NCBI GenBank assembly: GCA_020061995.1
Contig: JAGUXE010000246.1
Span: 1-27,044 of the forward strand
DNA: 27,044 nt
Source: Ignavibacteriales bacterium
GTDB taxonomy: Bacteria > Bacteroidota > Ignavibacteria > Ignavibacteriales > Ignavibacteriaceae
Direction of reading: 5' to 3'
The notes below the pieces were generated by a model that saw nothing but the letters and a program-made list of their open reading frames with translations, had not been told where the DNA came from and ran no database searches. Each line of letters begins with the position of its first letter. The first letter of the stretch is position 1. Shown piece after piece: positions 9,001-14,701 of the stretch. Position numbers and translations under genes: made by a program.

Positions 9001-11737
9001 CTCGTGTAGAATTCGAATAAGAAATAATCAAAACATATCGTTTGTAGATATGAGCACAAATGTATTTTCCATCAGTCGAATGAAGCTTACTGTTCCTAAC
9101 GGAAGTCAGAAATGGCAGCTTGGCACTTCCAAAGAAATTACATTCGAAACAAAATTTGTATCAAATGTAAGGATAGAATTAAACAGAGACGGTTCAAATA
9201 TTTGGGATCCGATTGTTGATTCACATCCAACAGTTTCAGGTAAGTTTACTTGGCTTCTACCTAACTCTCAAGCTCTTGCCGGTGCAAATAATAAAATCAG
9301 GATTGTTGATGCTGATTATCCAAATGTTGCAGATACATCGGATGAAATCTTTACTCTTGCATATCTACAACTTCAGACACCTAACGGTGGAGTCGGTAAT
9401 CAAATTGGAAGTAGTTATCAAATTACTTGGGAAAGTTCGCAAATTACAGCTGTAGGATTAGAATACTCAACAAATAATGGTGCAACCTGGAAAGAGATTA
9501 AAAATATAGTAGATGCAAGTCTTAAGAAATATGATTGGGCAATTCCAAATGAAGCATCTAATAACTGTATCGTTAAGATTTATGATTTCCAAAGACGTGA
9601 AATTATGGACCAAAGTGATTCAACATTTACTATAAGTTATATCGCTTTAACAAATAATTATGGCGTAAACAAAGCAAGAGTTCAAGTAGGGAAGTCATAT
9701 CCTATCTCTTGGAACAGTGGATTTGTAAATAATGTGAAAATTGAATACTCTACAAATAATGGAAGTGATTGGAATGAAATTTTAGAAGCCAGTTCAATTC
9801 CGGCATCTAATTCAGTATTCAATTGGACTATTCCGAATTTCCCAACAAGATCTGCGTTAATAAGAATTATTGATACTCAATATCCGCAAGTTGTTGATAC
9901 AAGTAATAATCTTTTGACAATAAGCACAATAAAATTACTCTCTCCTAATGATTTAACTGCTTATCAAATCGGAGTAACAAAAGAAATAACATGGGCTGTT
10001 GAAAATATTGATTCCGTCCTAATTCAGCTTTCAACTGATGACGGTATTTCTTGGCCTACAAATATTTCTGTAAAACCATCGCTTCCGTCAACTTTCAGTT
10101 GGATTGTGCCAAATATTCGTACTTCTAAAGCGAGAATTAGAATTACTGATAGGAATGATTTAAGCATCGAAGATGCGAGTGATACTAATTTTGTGATCGG
10201 TACATTCCCTAAACTGACAGTCAATCGGGATTTCCAAAAAGATACTGTTAAAATTAATTACGTTTTCGAAACTCCTGGTGAAAGACTCGAAATTGTTAAA
10301 GCAGAGTATATATTGAATAATGCTGCGCCTGTTGAAATCACCGGTTCTCTAATTGGTGATTATTCGCAAATCAATGGACCTACAAGCGGAACGATTTTAT
10401 GGAACTCGTTAAATAATCTCGACTATGTTGAAGCAAAAGTTAAAATCAATATAACTTTTAAGTCACCTGTATTTAATGTTCAATATCCGGTTAGCGTGGA
10501 TTCTGTTGGTGTTGATAACAAAGCACCTATCTTTAATCCGATTAAAGTTCAAGCCATGCAGAATCCTTATTCGTTTGGCTGGGATAAAGCAATGCTCACA
10601 TGGCTTGCAGCAACAGATACTAATAAACCAATTCAGTATAAAATAACAGTTACTGACGATTCGAATAACACGACCCTGCCAACGATTACACGTTTTTCTG
10701 ATTCGGTGTTAGTCTCCGGATTGTCAACTTCAACAAATTATACGGTCGCATTAGTTATCCAAGATGCATTAGGAAATGATACATCTTTTACAAAGCAAAT
10801 AAAAACACAAGCTGCTGTCGATTTTAATAATGATGGTCGTATTGATGCAATTGATTTAGCCGCTTTTGTACAAGCATGGAGTAAGCCTGATTCCTCTTCA
10901 GGGGTTGATCTTTATCCATTTATTGGTGACATCCCAAGTATTAGAGTGCTTGGAAATGGAATACTCAATGTCGAAGACTTAATGATTTTTGTTGATATGT
11001 GGAATTATTTTCAGGATTTCAACGGATTGCCAAAACAGAATATTCCATTATTGACAGACCCAAGAATTGAGCGTCAAACAATTAAATTCCGAAAAGGAGA
11101 GAATTTAGTATCATTACCAATTCAATTCGATTCAACTTTGAATTTAACGGCTTTCTCTTCACAGATATTCTACAATACAGAAAGTTTTAGTTTTGATTCT
11201 GTAGGAGTTAGTGATCTATCAGAGATTTCAACTAATGATATTAGTCTCATTTATCGAGACAGTGTAAACGGTAAAGTTAATGTTGATTTTGCAAACCTTT
11301 CGGGAGCAATAAAGAATAATTATTTCATTGATTCAAAACTAACATATAATTTTGATCGTGCTACCAAAAGAGATTCTGTACTAATAGTTGTTAATGGTTA
11401 CGATAACAATCTTAAAAATGTCTATACAAAACAGACTGTATATACATTACAGGAGATTCCGAATTCTTATTCACTCTATCAGAATTATCCGAATCCTTTT
11501 AACCCAATTACTACAATTGAATTTGATGTTCCTGAAAAATCATTTGTAAACCTTACTATCTATGATATTCTTGGAAGAAGAGTCACAACTCTTGTAAATG
11601 AAGAAAAGAGTGAGGGAACATATCGAATTCAACTTGATATGAATAGGGTTTCTAATGGCTTAGCAAGCGGTGTTTATCTATACCGATTGCAGTCCGGCAA
11701 ATTCAATGTAACAAAGAAAATGGTTTTAATTAAATAA
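1..11737 (+). CDS. Giant Kre9/KNH-like repeat surface protein with dockerin-like module and type IX secretion sorting domain (5' partial)
   Basis: The frame is open from the left edge. The GTG at base 2 lies in the tail of a repeat with no signal peptide, so it is not the real start and the protein exceeds 3911 residues. Domain order: 36 complete repeats of about 94 residues (about 26-3400), each with a consensus like SPNGGExWQAGT, ITW, LEYSTNNGxxW, FNWxIP, ARIRISD, DxSDxxFxI, matching the Kre9/KNH-like bacterial surface repeats as I know them; an Ig-like linker (about 3402-3507); a fibronectin III-like domain (about 3508-3604); a dockerin-like module (3607-3673); a cohesin-like beta domain (about 3690-3817); and a type IX sorting domain with NYPNPFNP at 3828-3835 and a lysine C-terminus. 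The protein should therefore cross the outer membrane by type IX secretion and be surface-attached or released. It is very rich in Ser, Thr and Asn, with only three cysteines. The next gene, a lipoprotein, starts 1-19 bases downstream. An adhesin or scaffold role is inference; no catalytic domain is visible. Confidence 0.93.
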   Translation, partial: VRIVNIADPTVIISSPNPFTLGTITLNNLKGGNQIQANSDTAITWTSRGFDNVRIEYASDGVNFNQVITASTSASLGSYNWTVPAVATTNGRLRISDAETNLGLVDSSTSVFTISSLSLTAPNGGDVWQSGSNNNITWSSSAVSNVKLDYSTDNGTTWVTITNSTPSVAGTYSWNTRDNSNSLLSTAQALIRISDAANTNIFSRSNSTFKIGWLQITSPTAGLVFQGGTTKTITWNSSSSIANVVLEYSTDGLSWSSIVSSVNAATGTYQWLVPNNISSTTVRVRVKDALSDNISSVSQLFTITQLSITSPNGGEKWQAGTVKNITWNNSASTLNVKLEYSTGGSTWHQIVASTPAAAGTFAWSIPSDSASNSVKIRITDVNNNTLTDTSNANFTIARLKLNTPLLTDQFQAGKDTVVTWSSSYINNLKIELSTNGGTSWSILSASTLASTQKYNWSIDTSLASALVKIRISSTSDATISDSSQIFKVSKLRIISPNGGEQLQAGSTRAVTWSSGNVANVKLEYTTNDGTNWNSIVVSTPAATGTFNWNIPQNISSTNARIRISDVSNSVIGDLSDNTFSISNLILTSPVGGEQLQFGKTYPITWTSNSIVGNVKIEVSANSGVNWQTVVNSVPAINGTYNWTLNGFIPSNQMRIKITSVSTPTLITESADFTVSSLALTSPVGGEFWQAGTTKNITWSSSVINNVNLYFSTDNGANWNIMTTVPAITGTFNWNIPLNLASSDMKIKIADAAKISISDSSASKFKIGNIQLTSPNGGEVWQAGSTKNITWTNSVNVTSVMIEYSTNSGTTWIPISLSVPASSTPYSWSIPDSISSSSAVVRVSDAFSNLQINDASDLSFTISSLKVISPNGGEIVQAGTNRQISWSAGGGVNFVKIEFSTDNGTSWSLIDNNIPVAGTPYSWAIPANISTTNGLIKISNVADATIYGISNSVFKIGNIVVASPNGGERWQAGSTKTITWNASSSISQANITYSIDNGVTFPRTIATNVNASLGTFSWLIDTTISNQVFVKVADAQVNSTITDQNNVVFTISNLNTLTPLASENVLSGSTYPIRWNNSSDVTAINLHYTTNGGANWVLIANGVNPVGGQYAWTVPSNVSTNNARIRIQDNSDITIQSLSGVFSIYSPSITLLSPNGNEFINSGSNRLITWTSSQVGNVSLEYSLDNGVSWTTIIASYPADSARFNWAVGQNLSATQARIRISDAINPLVINDMSDGAFKIGSVIVTLPNGGENYLSGTTRNITWQASNSVTAVRIDYSTNNGGVWIPITNSVSSLPATFSWAVPNTPSASARVRVSDATSSLAISDTSDLPFSITALRITSPNGGEELQSGKTYAINWSASNSIESVSLEYSLDNGLVWNSITPSTSAIAGTFNWNITESFSTSQALIRITDVSNPSVIDISDAVFSIKRLRLTAPNGGEFLQAGTTQQITWVAGTNIANVKLEYSSDGTNWNFISNVVASNQTYNWIIPSLSSSTLRIKVSDLSNTTINDNSDGLFKVGSIAVISPNGGEDWQAGTVQNITWNNSASISTVTIQYSTNDGAVWLPVVDELNANSNSYAWTIPTTVTTQARVRVYDSQSNFDIKDSSDATFTISNLKLLTPIAGASWSAGTIQNITWTNSSNIANVDLSYSTNGGSSWNVIAVNVASAPANYNWNIPINLNSTNSRIRIQNSTNSAIESISGTFTIFYPALTLTSPNGGESVQAGTSFPITWNSSLITNVKLEYSTNNGVNWNTIVEATAANSASYNWSIPSNLSSNLMLVRISDQQNSTVNDLSDLPFTIGSVSLVSPTGGDRLLAGAVTSINWTKSSSIALVKIEYSSDNGANWIVVTPSTAGNSIPWVVPAQTTSQARIRISDAASNLIITNINASPFTISSIAITSPNGGEYLQAGTQFPITWNSSLVNNISLQYSTNNGTTWSDIVGGTNISASTGSFNWSIPVNLDGTTGRIRIADLLAPNVADTSDGTFVLGFVNLVYPNGDNIIQAGSVDTIRWERSNSVTQLRIDYSTNNGTTWTNIVASTNASTLAYQWNVPSIPTSNALIRISDAASNLRIKDSSNSVFTINSLQVLTPNGNEELIAGGETTIGWAASSNITSVNIDLLENDLFRQSIATNVNASLGSFTWSVPATLFSNGKNFKVRVSNTSNSNVFDLSDSNFTVKRIVIQSPITADNWQANTTNQIRWNTNNITKVNIDYSTNSGSTWTRIFDTLSTSSSDNSVNWLVPNISSSQARIRIVDASNSAIAFSSGIFTIYKPTLTVLSPNGGEVWQSGRTRAITWSSSLTDSIRLEYSTNNGTTWSLINNNVDGSLGTFNWQIPDTISSVTALVRATNLTSTFISDISDNPFTISRLELLSPNGGETWQAGNTKAITWLSSSNIGSAKIEYTSDNGTNWNQITIVNASSGLFNWAIPSSFASSNMKIRISDAANLTISDSSSNPFRIGWVEVVSPNGGENLQAGKTTVVRWNNSTNIQTVKLEYSVQTGAPWQSIAGGSDLPAGNKQFVWTVPEGVFSGNAKIRVVDGTSDEIMDSSNAVFNIRYLKILAPVTGENVASGSTQSIRWASGNINTLKIEYSLDNGITWNIIGINHPASDSTIQWNIPNTAVSPLSMVRIASATDPTIVDTTGIFNIYIPGIILNSPNGGEFLTSGSAVQINWSSSFIDNIKIEFSSDNGQAWSSISPSVPASVGTFTWNIPNNLSTSNGRIKITDIANSAFVDSSESAFKIGWVRVITPNGGENWLAGTLRTISWTNSQSVSNVNIEYTLDSIWIPIVSNYVTSSPLTQNYSWTVPSVETSSGRIRISDALSSTAIGDVSDNNFIISRIELLVPNGGQVWRAGNTEQITWTRSTNIANIRIDLSKNENGVYSVQTLAPQVDASLGTWDWAIGIGEFSDNCRIVISDVSNSAILDSSESTFKISSMRLLAPVEAIKLLEKSVYNIQWESSSNISKIDIHYTTNNGATWVPIILNYSASVRNFDWTVPEIPSDSCRIRIRNNQNISFVDMSTNVFSISRMKLTVPNGSQKWQLGTSKEITFETKFVSNVRIELNRDGSNIWDPIVDSHPTVSGKFTWLLPNSQALAGANNKIRIVDADYPNVADTSDEIFTLAYLQLQTPNGGVGNQIGSSYQITWESSQITAVGLEYSTNNGATWKEIKNIVDASLKKYDWAIPNEASNNCIVKIYDFQRREIMDQSDSTFTISYIALTNNYGVNKARVQVGKSYPISWNSGFVNNVKIEYSTNNGSDWNEILEASSIPASNSVFNWTIPNFPTRSALIRIIDTQYPQVVDTSNNLLTISTIKLLSPNDLTAYQIGVTKEITWAVENIDSVLIQLSTDDGISWPTNISVKPSLPSTFSWIVPNIRTSKARIRITDRNDLSIEDASDTNFVIGTFPKLTVNRDFQKDTVKINYVFETPGERLEIVKAEYILNNAAPVEITGSLIGDYSQINGPTSGTILWNSLNNLDYVEAKVKINITFKSPVFNVQYPVSVDSVGVDNKAPIFNPIKVQAMQNPYSFGWDKAMLTWLAATDTNKPIQYKITVTDDSNNTTLPTITRFSDSVLVSGLSTSTNYTVALVIQDALGNDTSFTKQIKTQAAVDFNNDGRIDAIDLAAFVQAWSKPDSSSGVDLYPFIGDIPSIRVLGNGILNVEDLMIFVDMWNYFQDFNGLPKQNIPLLTDPRIERQTIKFRKGENLVSLPIQFDSTLNLTAFSSQIFYNTESFSFDSVGVSDLSEISTNDISLIYRDSVNGKVNVDFANLSGAIKNNYFIDSKLTYNFDRATKRDSVLIVVNGYDNNLKNVYTKQTVYTLQEIPNSYSLYQNYPNPFNPITTIEFDVPEKSFVNLTIYDILGRRVTTLVNEEKSEGTYRIQLDMNRVSNGLASGVYLYRLQSGKFNVTKKMVLIK
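77..10203 (+). repeat. Array of 36 coding repeats (about 281 bp each) of Kre9/KNH-like domains
   Basis: Aligning the translation by eye at the SPNGGE-like start gives 36 successive units, with the end of a further unit before base 77. The mean length is about 94 residues. Units are clearly homologous but divergent: the core ITW, EYST/W and ARIRISD positions are kept, while other positions and the DNA differ strongly. This is therefore an old array rather than recent slippage. Units 5, 12, 18, 24, 28 and 32 form a variant class that starts with TPxx or APxx instead of SPNGGE. Repeats 33-36 are the most degenerate. Confidence 0.9.
10820..11016 (+). other. Dockerin-like calcium-loop module in the giant protein
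   Basis: Residues 3607-3618 read DFNNDGRIDAID, a complete dockerin/EF-hand loop: D at 1, N at 3, D at 5, G at 6, I at 8 and D at 12. A hydrophobic helix (LAAFVQAW) follows. A second, degenerate half (GNGILNVEDLMIF, then VDMW) keeps the G, hydrophobic and D12 positions but lacks the acidic residues at loop positions 1 and 3. The two halves are separated by about 30 residues, giving the paired layout expected of a dockerin. Calcium binding by loop 1 is likely; by loop 2 it is doubtful. Confidence 0.7.
11483..11734 (+). other. Type IX secretion C-terminal sorting domain (type A-like)
   Basis: The last 84 residues carry NYPNPFNP, then TTIEFDVP, VNLTIYDILGRRV, GTYRIQLD, LASGVYLYRL and a KKMVLIK end. 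This is the recognised order of the por-secretion-system sorting domain of Bacteroidota and Ignavibacteria. It predicts export through the type IX machinery, with removal of this domain at the cell surface. Confidence 0.93.
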
Positions 11738-11756
11738 TATGACCGGGTTTATCGTC

Positions 11757-12620
11757 ATGATTAAAAAAAGTCTTTTGTATAATCGACAAATTAGAATTAT
11801 TGCTTTAGCTTTATTTATAGTTATTGCTTTAATGATTAATTCATGTAAGAATTCAGGTTTGCTCGACAGCCCTCCTGCATTCATTCAATTTACGGCTGGA
11901 CCGCAGGACAATGAAATTCTCTTTGTGGATAAAGTCTCCTTCGGTTGGAAAGGAGCAAGTGCCGATTATACTTTCAGATATAGGATACTAAGCATTGACG
12001 GTGAAAATTTTCCGTCCACTTATCTCGATTGGACAGTGTTTACAAAACTTACTGAAGTATCACTAAGTAATTTAGATGAAGGGAAATTCCGTATTGAAGT
12101 GGAAGGGCGCAGTGGAAGCTTAACCGAAACAATTAAACGCGAGTTTAGTGTTGATGCTGTTCAAGGTCCTTCTTTGCTATTCTTCAAAACTCAAACCATT
12201 CTGAGAGTCGGATTACAAGATTCAGTAGGAATTTGGATGGAAGACGTTGACAGTTTAGCAGCATACAGTGTTGTAATTGTTTTTGACAAATCTAAAGTTG
12301 AATTTATGGGAGTTCGACCGGGGCTCTACATAACTCAACAAAAATTTAAACAAATAATAGTTCCTGATTATGCTAATCCCGATATTTTAAGTTATGCAAA
12401 CACCACCGGACGAATTGACATAAGCACTGCTTTATTAACTGATTTAGGAAGTTACCCAAATAAGTCCATTAGTGGTTCGGGAAGAATTTTAAATTTAGTA
12501 TTCAGAGGGAAAGCCAGGGGGACTTCGGGAATCGAAATAACTTCGCTGAGTCTTAAAAATCCTTCGCGTGCATCGATACAATTTAAGCCACCAAAAGATG
12601 GCGTGATTGAAGTGAAATAA
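11757..12620 (+). CDS. Outer-membrane-type lipoprotein with cohesin-like C-terminal domain
   Basis: The preferred start at 11757 gives 287 residues beginning MIKKSLLYN, a proper lipoprotein signal: basic start, hydrophobic IIALALFIVIALMI, then INSC with the lipidated Cys at residue 30. An in-frame ATG at 11739, one base after the giant gene's stop, would only add six residues before this signal. After the Cys come an Ig/FnIII-like domain (about 38-135) and a C-terminal domain (about 140-287). The latter has the cohesin pattern: an opening beta strand with VGLQDSVGIWMEDVDSLAAYSVVIVF at its core, then VEFMGVRPG, GRIDISTALL, SGSGRILNLVFRGK and a final SLSLKNPS strand. The near-zero gap means co-transcription with the dockerin-bearing giant, which suggests this protein holds a dockerin partner at the membrane. 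The cohesin call rests on pattern and hydrophobicity, not on a profile search. Confidence 0.75.
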   Translation: MIKKSLLYNRQIRIIALALFIVIALMINSCKNSGLLDSPPAFIQFTAGPQDNEILFVDKVSFGWKGASADYTFRYRILSIDGENFPSTYLDWTVFTKLTEVSLSNLDEGKFRIEVEGRSGSLTETIKREFSVDAVQGPSLLFFKTQTILRVGLQDSVGIWMEDVDSLAAYSVVIVFDKSKVEFMGVRPGLYITQQKFKQIIVPDYANPDILSYANTTGRIDISTALLTDLGSYPNKSISGSGRILNLVFRGKARGTSGIEITSLSLKNPSRASIQFKPPKDGVIEVK

Positions 12621-12624
12621 GTTA

Positions 12625-12652
12625 AAGGATTAGATTTCTATTTCTAATCCTT
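12625..12652. terminator. Perfect 10-bp inverted repeat between convergent gene ends
   Basis: AAGGATTAGA (12625-12634) and TCTAATCCTT (12643-12652) form a perfect stem with an 8-base loop. It covers the 9-base gap between the lipoprotein gene and the convergent hydrolase gene, including the hydrolase stop codon. No T-tract follows on either strand, so it is not a textbook intrinsic terminator; a bidirectional terminator or mRNA 3'-end stabiliser is the likely role. Confidence 0.45.
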
Positions 12653-13580
12653 CAGCTGCTATAAATATTTCAAGTTCACTATCGGTGTAATTATTTCTTT
12701 TATACTCTCGTGCTATATTCAGAAGTTTGTTTATCTCAAAGTCATCATTTTCCGGAGCATGGTGGGTTAATCCCAATCTTTTCACATTAGCTTTTACTGC
12801 TACATCTACTCCAACTAATGCGGAACTATGTCCCCAATCAACTTTTTGAATCTCTTCGATAAAAGAATATTGCGCGTCAAAAATTAATAGATCTGTACCA
12901 TGATAAAAATCGATGTATTCAAACATTCTTTCTTTAGTGAGGTTGTTATACTCTGCATCTGTTGCATAGATTGCAGATCTTCCGTTGTGTGTTACCTTGT
13001 AGGCATAACTTTTACCGGGGTGATGTAGTTCTATATTTTTAATTGAGAGATCATTAATAATTTGTTCGCTATTAACTTCTATCTGATGAAAATGCTTTTG
13101 TGCTGCCATAATTTCAAGACCAACAGGGAAAAATCTGTAATCTTGTTGAACATTTAAGCGACCTTCCATATTTTCATGGACAGCATAGAAATGCAATTCA
13201 GAATTTGGACGAAAGGCAGGAACAAAAAATGGAAAACCCTGCATATGATCCCAATGAGTATGGTTGATAAAAATATGTGCTAGAATGTTTCCTTCTGAGG
13301 AATACTTTTTAATCAGAAAGTCTCCAAGCTTTTTCATTCCCGAACCCATATCGAAAATTAATAGCGTATCATTGGTAGACATCTCAACGCATGAGGTATT
13401 TCCACCAATTAATCCAACTTCCCAATCTTCAAATCTATTTAGAAACTCTTCACGTTGAATAGCCGAGGAGATATCACTGCAAGCTGCTTTTTCTAATACG
13501 CGTAGAATTTTTTGTCTGATTTGATCGGATGTGGGAGGAGTAGGTAACGAACCCCTAACACCCCAAAAACGAACTTTCAT
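12630..13580 (-). CDS. Metallo-beta-lactamase-fold hydrolase (PhnP/cyclic-phosphodiesterase-like)
   Basis: This 316-residue protein has the metal-binding set of the MBL fold: HTHWDH at 107-112, HH at 186-187, the bridging Asp in ATD at 208, and the last His in THH at 273-274. WGHSS (His 251) is a further motif typical of the COG1235-like branch. The N-terminus MKVRFWGVRGSLPTP and the GGNTSC stretch (59-64) are also characteristic of this group, which includes PhnP-like phosphodiesterases and uncharacterised cytoplasmic hydrolases. There is no signal peptide, so it is cytoplasmic. An AGAGG motif lies about 10 bases before the ATG. It is convergent with the lipoprotein gene and divergent from the secreted-protein gene. 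The fold is certain; the substrate (a cyclic phosphate ester is a guess from family) is not. Confidence 0.85.
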   Translation of the reverse strand: MKVRFWGVRGSLPTPPTSDQIRQKILRVLEKAACSDISSAIQREEFLNRFEDWEVGLIGGNTSCVEMSTNDTLLIFDMGSGMKKLGDFLIKKYSSEGNILAHIFINHTHWDHMQGFPFFVPAFRPNSELHFYAVHENMEGRLNVQQDYRFFPVGLEIMAAQKHFHQIEVNSEQIINDLSIKNIELHHPGKSYAYKVTHNGRSAIYATDAEYNNLTKERMFEYIDFYHGTDLLIFDAQYSFIEEIQKVDWGHSSALVGVDVAVKANVKRLGLTHHAPENDDFEINKLLNIAREYKRNNYTDSELEIFIAAEGLEIEI

Positions 13581-13653
13581 CTATTTGCCTCTCTGGTCTT
13601 ACTCTTATCAAACGAACATGAATTAGTTAATTATTTAATTTAAATAAACGATA

Positions 13654-13681
13654 CAAACTAATTATTTGAGTTAAAGCACAA
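13654..13681 (-). promoter_or_regulatory. Weak candidate promoter for the MBL-fold hydrolase gene
   Basis: Read on the - strand: TTG (13679-13681), 17 bases, then TTAGTTTG (13654-13661), one mismatch from the Bacteroidota -7 consensus TAnnTTTG. It would give a leader of roughly 70 bases. The spacing is shorter than usual and the region is extremely AT-rich, so this is only a candidate. The rest of the 13581-13856 spacer shows no gene or hairpin terminator that I can support. Confidence 0.28.
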
Positions 13682-13792
13682 TCTCTATTTTTTTATCTTT
13701 CCAATCCAAGATAAAATATGACTATGAATAAGCATAAGGAAAATTAACTAAAATCTTTTTCAATCAAAAAACATTTTTTTACTAATTATTTG
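13657..13792. repeat. 12-bp direct repeat in the divergent spacer
   Basis: ACTAATTATTTG occurs at 13657-13668 and again at 13781-13792, 124 bases apart, flanking the middle of the intergenic region. It could be a paired operator or chance in an AT-rich spacer. Confidence 0.25.
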
Positions 13793-13846
13793 TATTACTT
13801 CCATCAAGTCTAATTGATATATTAATAACTTGATTATAAATATTTC

Positions 13847-13852
13847 AGGAGG
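13847..13852 (+). promoter_or_regulatory. Strong Shine-Dalgarno site that sets the start at 13857
   Basis: AGGAGG lies four bases before the ATG at 13857. It excludes the upstream ATG at 13830, which would put nine residues before the signal peptide. It also shows that this organism uses Shine-Dalgarno initiation at least at some genes. Confidence 0.75.
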
Positions 13853-13856
13853 CTTT

Positions 13857-14693
13857 ATGAGGCAGATATACTCTCTACTATTACTGCTATTATTCTCAAC
13901 TTTTCAAATAGTTGCGCAAATTGAAGATGATTACCAAGATTCTATTGAAGTATATATTCTTGATTCATACATCCCCATGGAAAAACCAAATTCATTTCTT
14001 CTATCGTTTATAACCAGTGATTCAGCAAAAACCTTCTTGATAATCAATGGTAAATATTCAATAATTATTTCAAAAGAATATGTTGAAAACCATAAAGCTG
14101 AAATCGATCTATCACAATATAAATTTGATTCCCTTTCAATATCATACGTGGTAAATGCAGAGGATAAACGCGGGAATAAATATCTGAGTCAGGTTTATGA
14201 AGTTGATCTTCCTGTTGAGCGTGAAATAAAAAGTCATGCAAATGTTTTCTCAAATTGTCTTATAGGGGGACTTATTTTCGCTATTCCATCGCCACAAATT
14301 ATTTTTGCATCTGGGAAAAATTCATTTGGGATTACAAAAGAAATTCCCGTGTTAGCTTCATTTTCAGGTGGCTATAATTACCCGGTAAATTATTTTTCGA
14401 TTGAATATTCTCATTCACCTAAACTCATCACCAAGAATCTTTTTAGAATTGGATACAAACAATTATTTGAAATTTCGGTTGTTGAGTATATCTCATTGGG
14501 TATAAATGGCTTTTCAAATTTCAAAGGTTTGAATGGTATAAGCCCTGAAATCTCCATTGGTTTATACCGCTTCTCAAATCTATTTACAATTTATGGGAGA
14601 TATAGATATAACTTCAAACCGAACGACTCAAATATTCAATTTTCAGAATTATCAATTGGTTTATTCACCTCATTTTTCACAATTCAGTATTAG
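13857..14693 (+). CDS. Secreted or outer-membrane beta-rich protein of unknown function
   Basis: The 278-residue product begins with a clear signal peptide (MRQIYSLLLLLLFSTFQIVAQ), probably cut after the AQ at residues 20-21. The N-terminal half (about 22-120) is a soluble, beta-rich, acidic stretch. The C-terminal half (about 130-278) has alternating hydrophobic/polar strands with many aromatics and Gly turns, and ends in an aromatic residue (TIQY), as outer-membrane barrels often do. I recognise no family. The stop is 8 bases before the acetyltransferase gene, so the two are probably co-transcribed. A small beta-barrel or barrel-associated envelope protein is the best inference. Confidence 0.8.
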   Translation: MRQIYSLLLLLLFSTFQIVAQIEDDYQDSIEVYILDSYIPMEKPNSFLLSFITSDSAKTFLIINGKYSIIISKEYVENHKAEIDLSQYKFDSLSISYVVNAEDKRGNKYLSQVYEVDLPVEREIKSHANVFSNCLIGGLIFAIPSPQIIFASGKNSFGITKEIPVLASFSGGYNYPVNYFSIEYSHSPKLITKNLFRIGYKQLFEISVVEYISLGINGFSNFKGLNGISPEISIGLYRFSNLFTIYGRYRYNFKPNDSNIQFSELSIGLFTSFFTIQY

Positions 14694-14701
14694 GAATCGT
14701 T

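Noticed and set aside
9213..9455. Overlapping + strand open frame of 80 residues
   Set aside because: It lies wholly inside the giant gene in another frame, with no ribosome site or recognisable content.
77..10203. CRISPR or non-coding tandem repeat
   Set aside because: Periodicity is at the protein level (about 94 residues) in one uninterrupted frame; DNA copies are too divergent and lack spacer-repeat structure.
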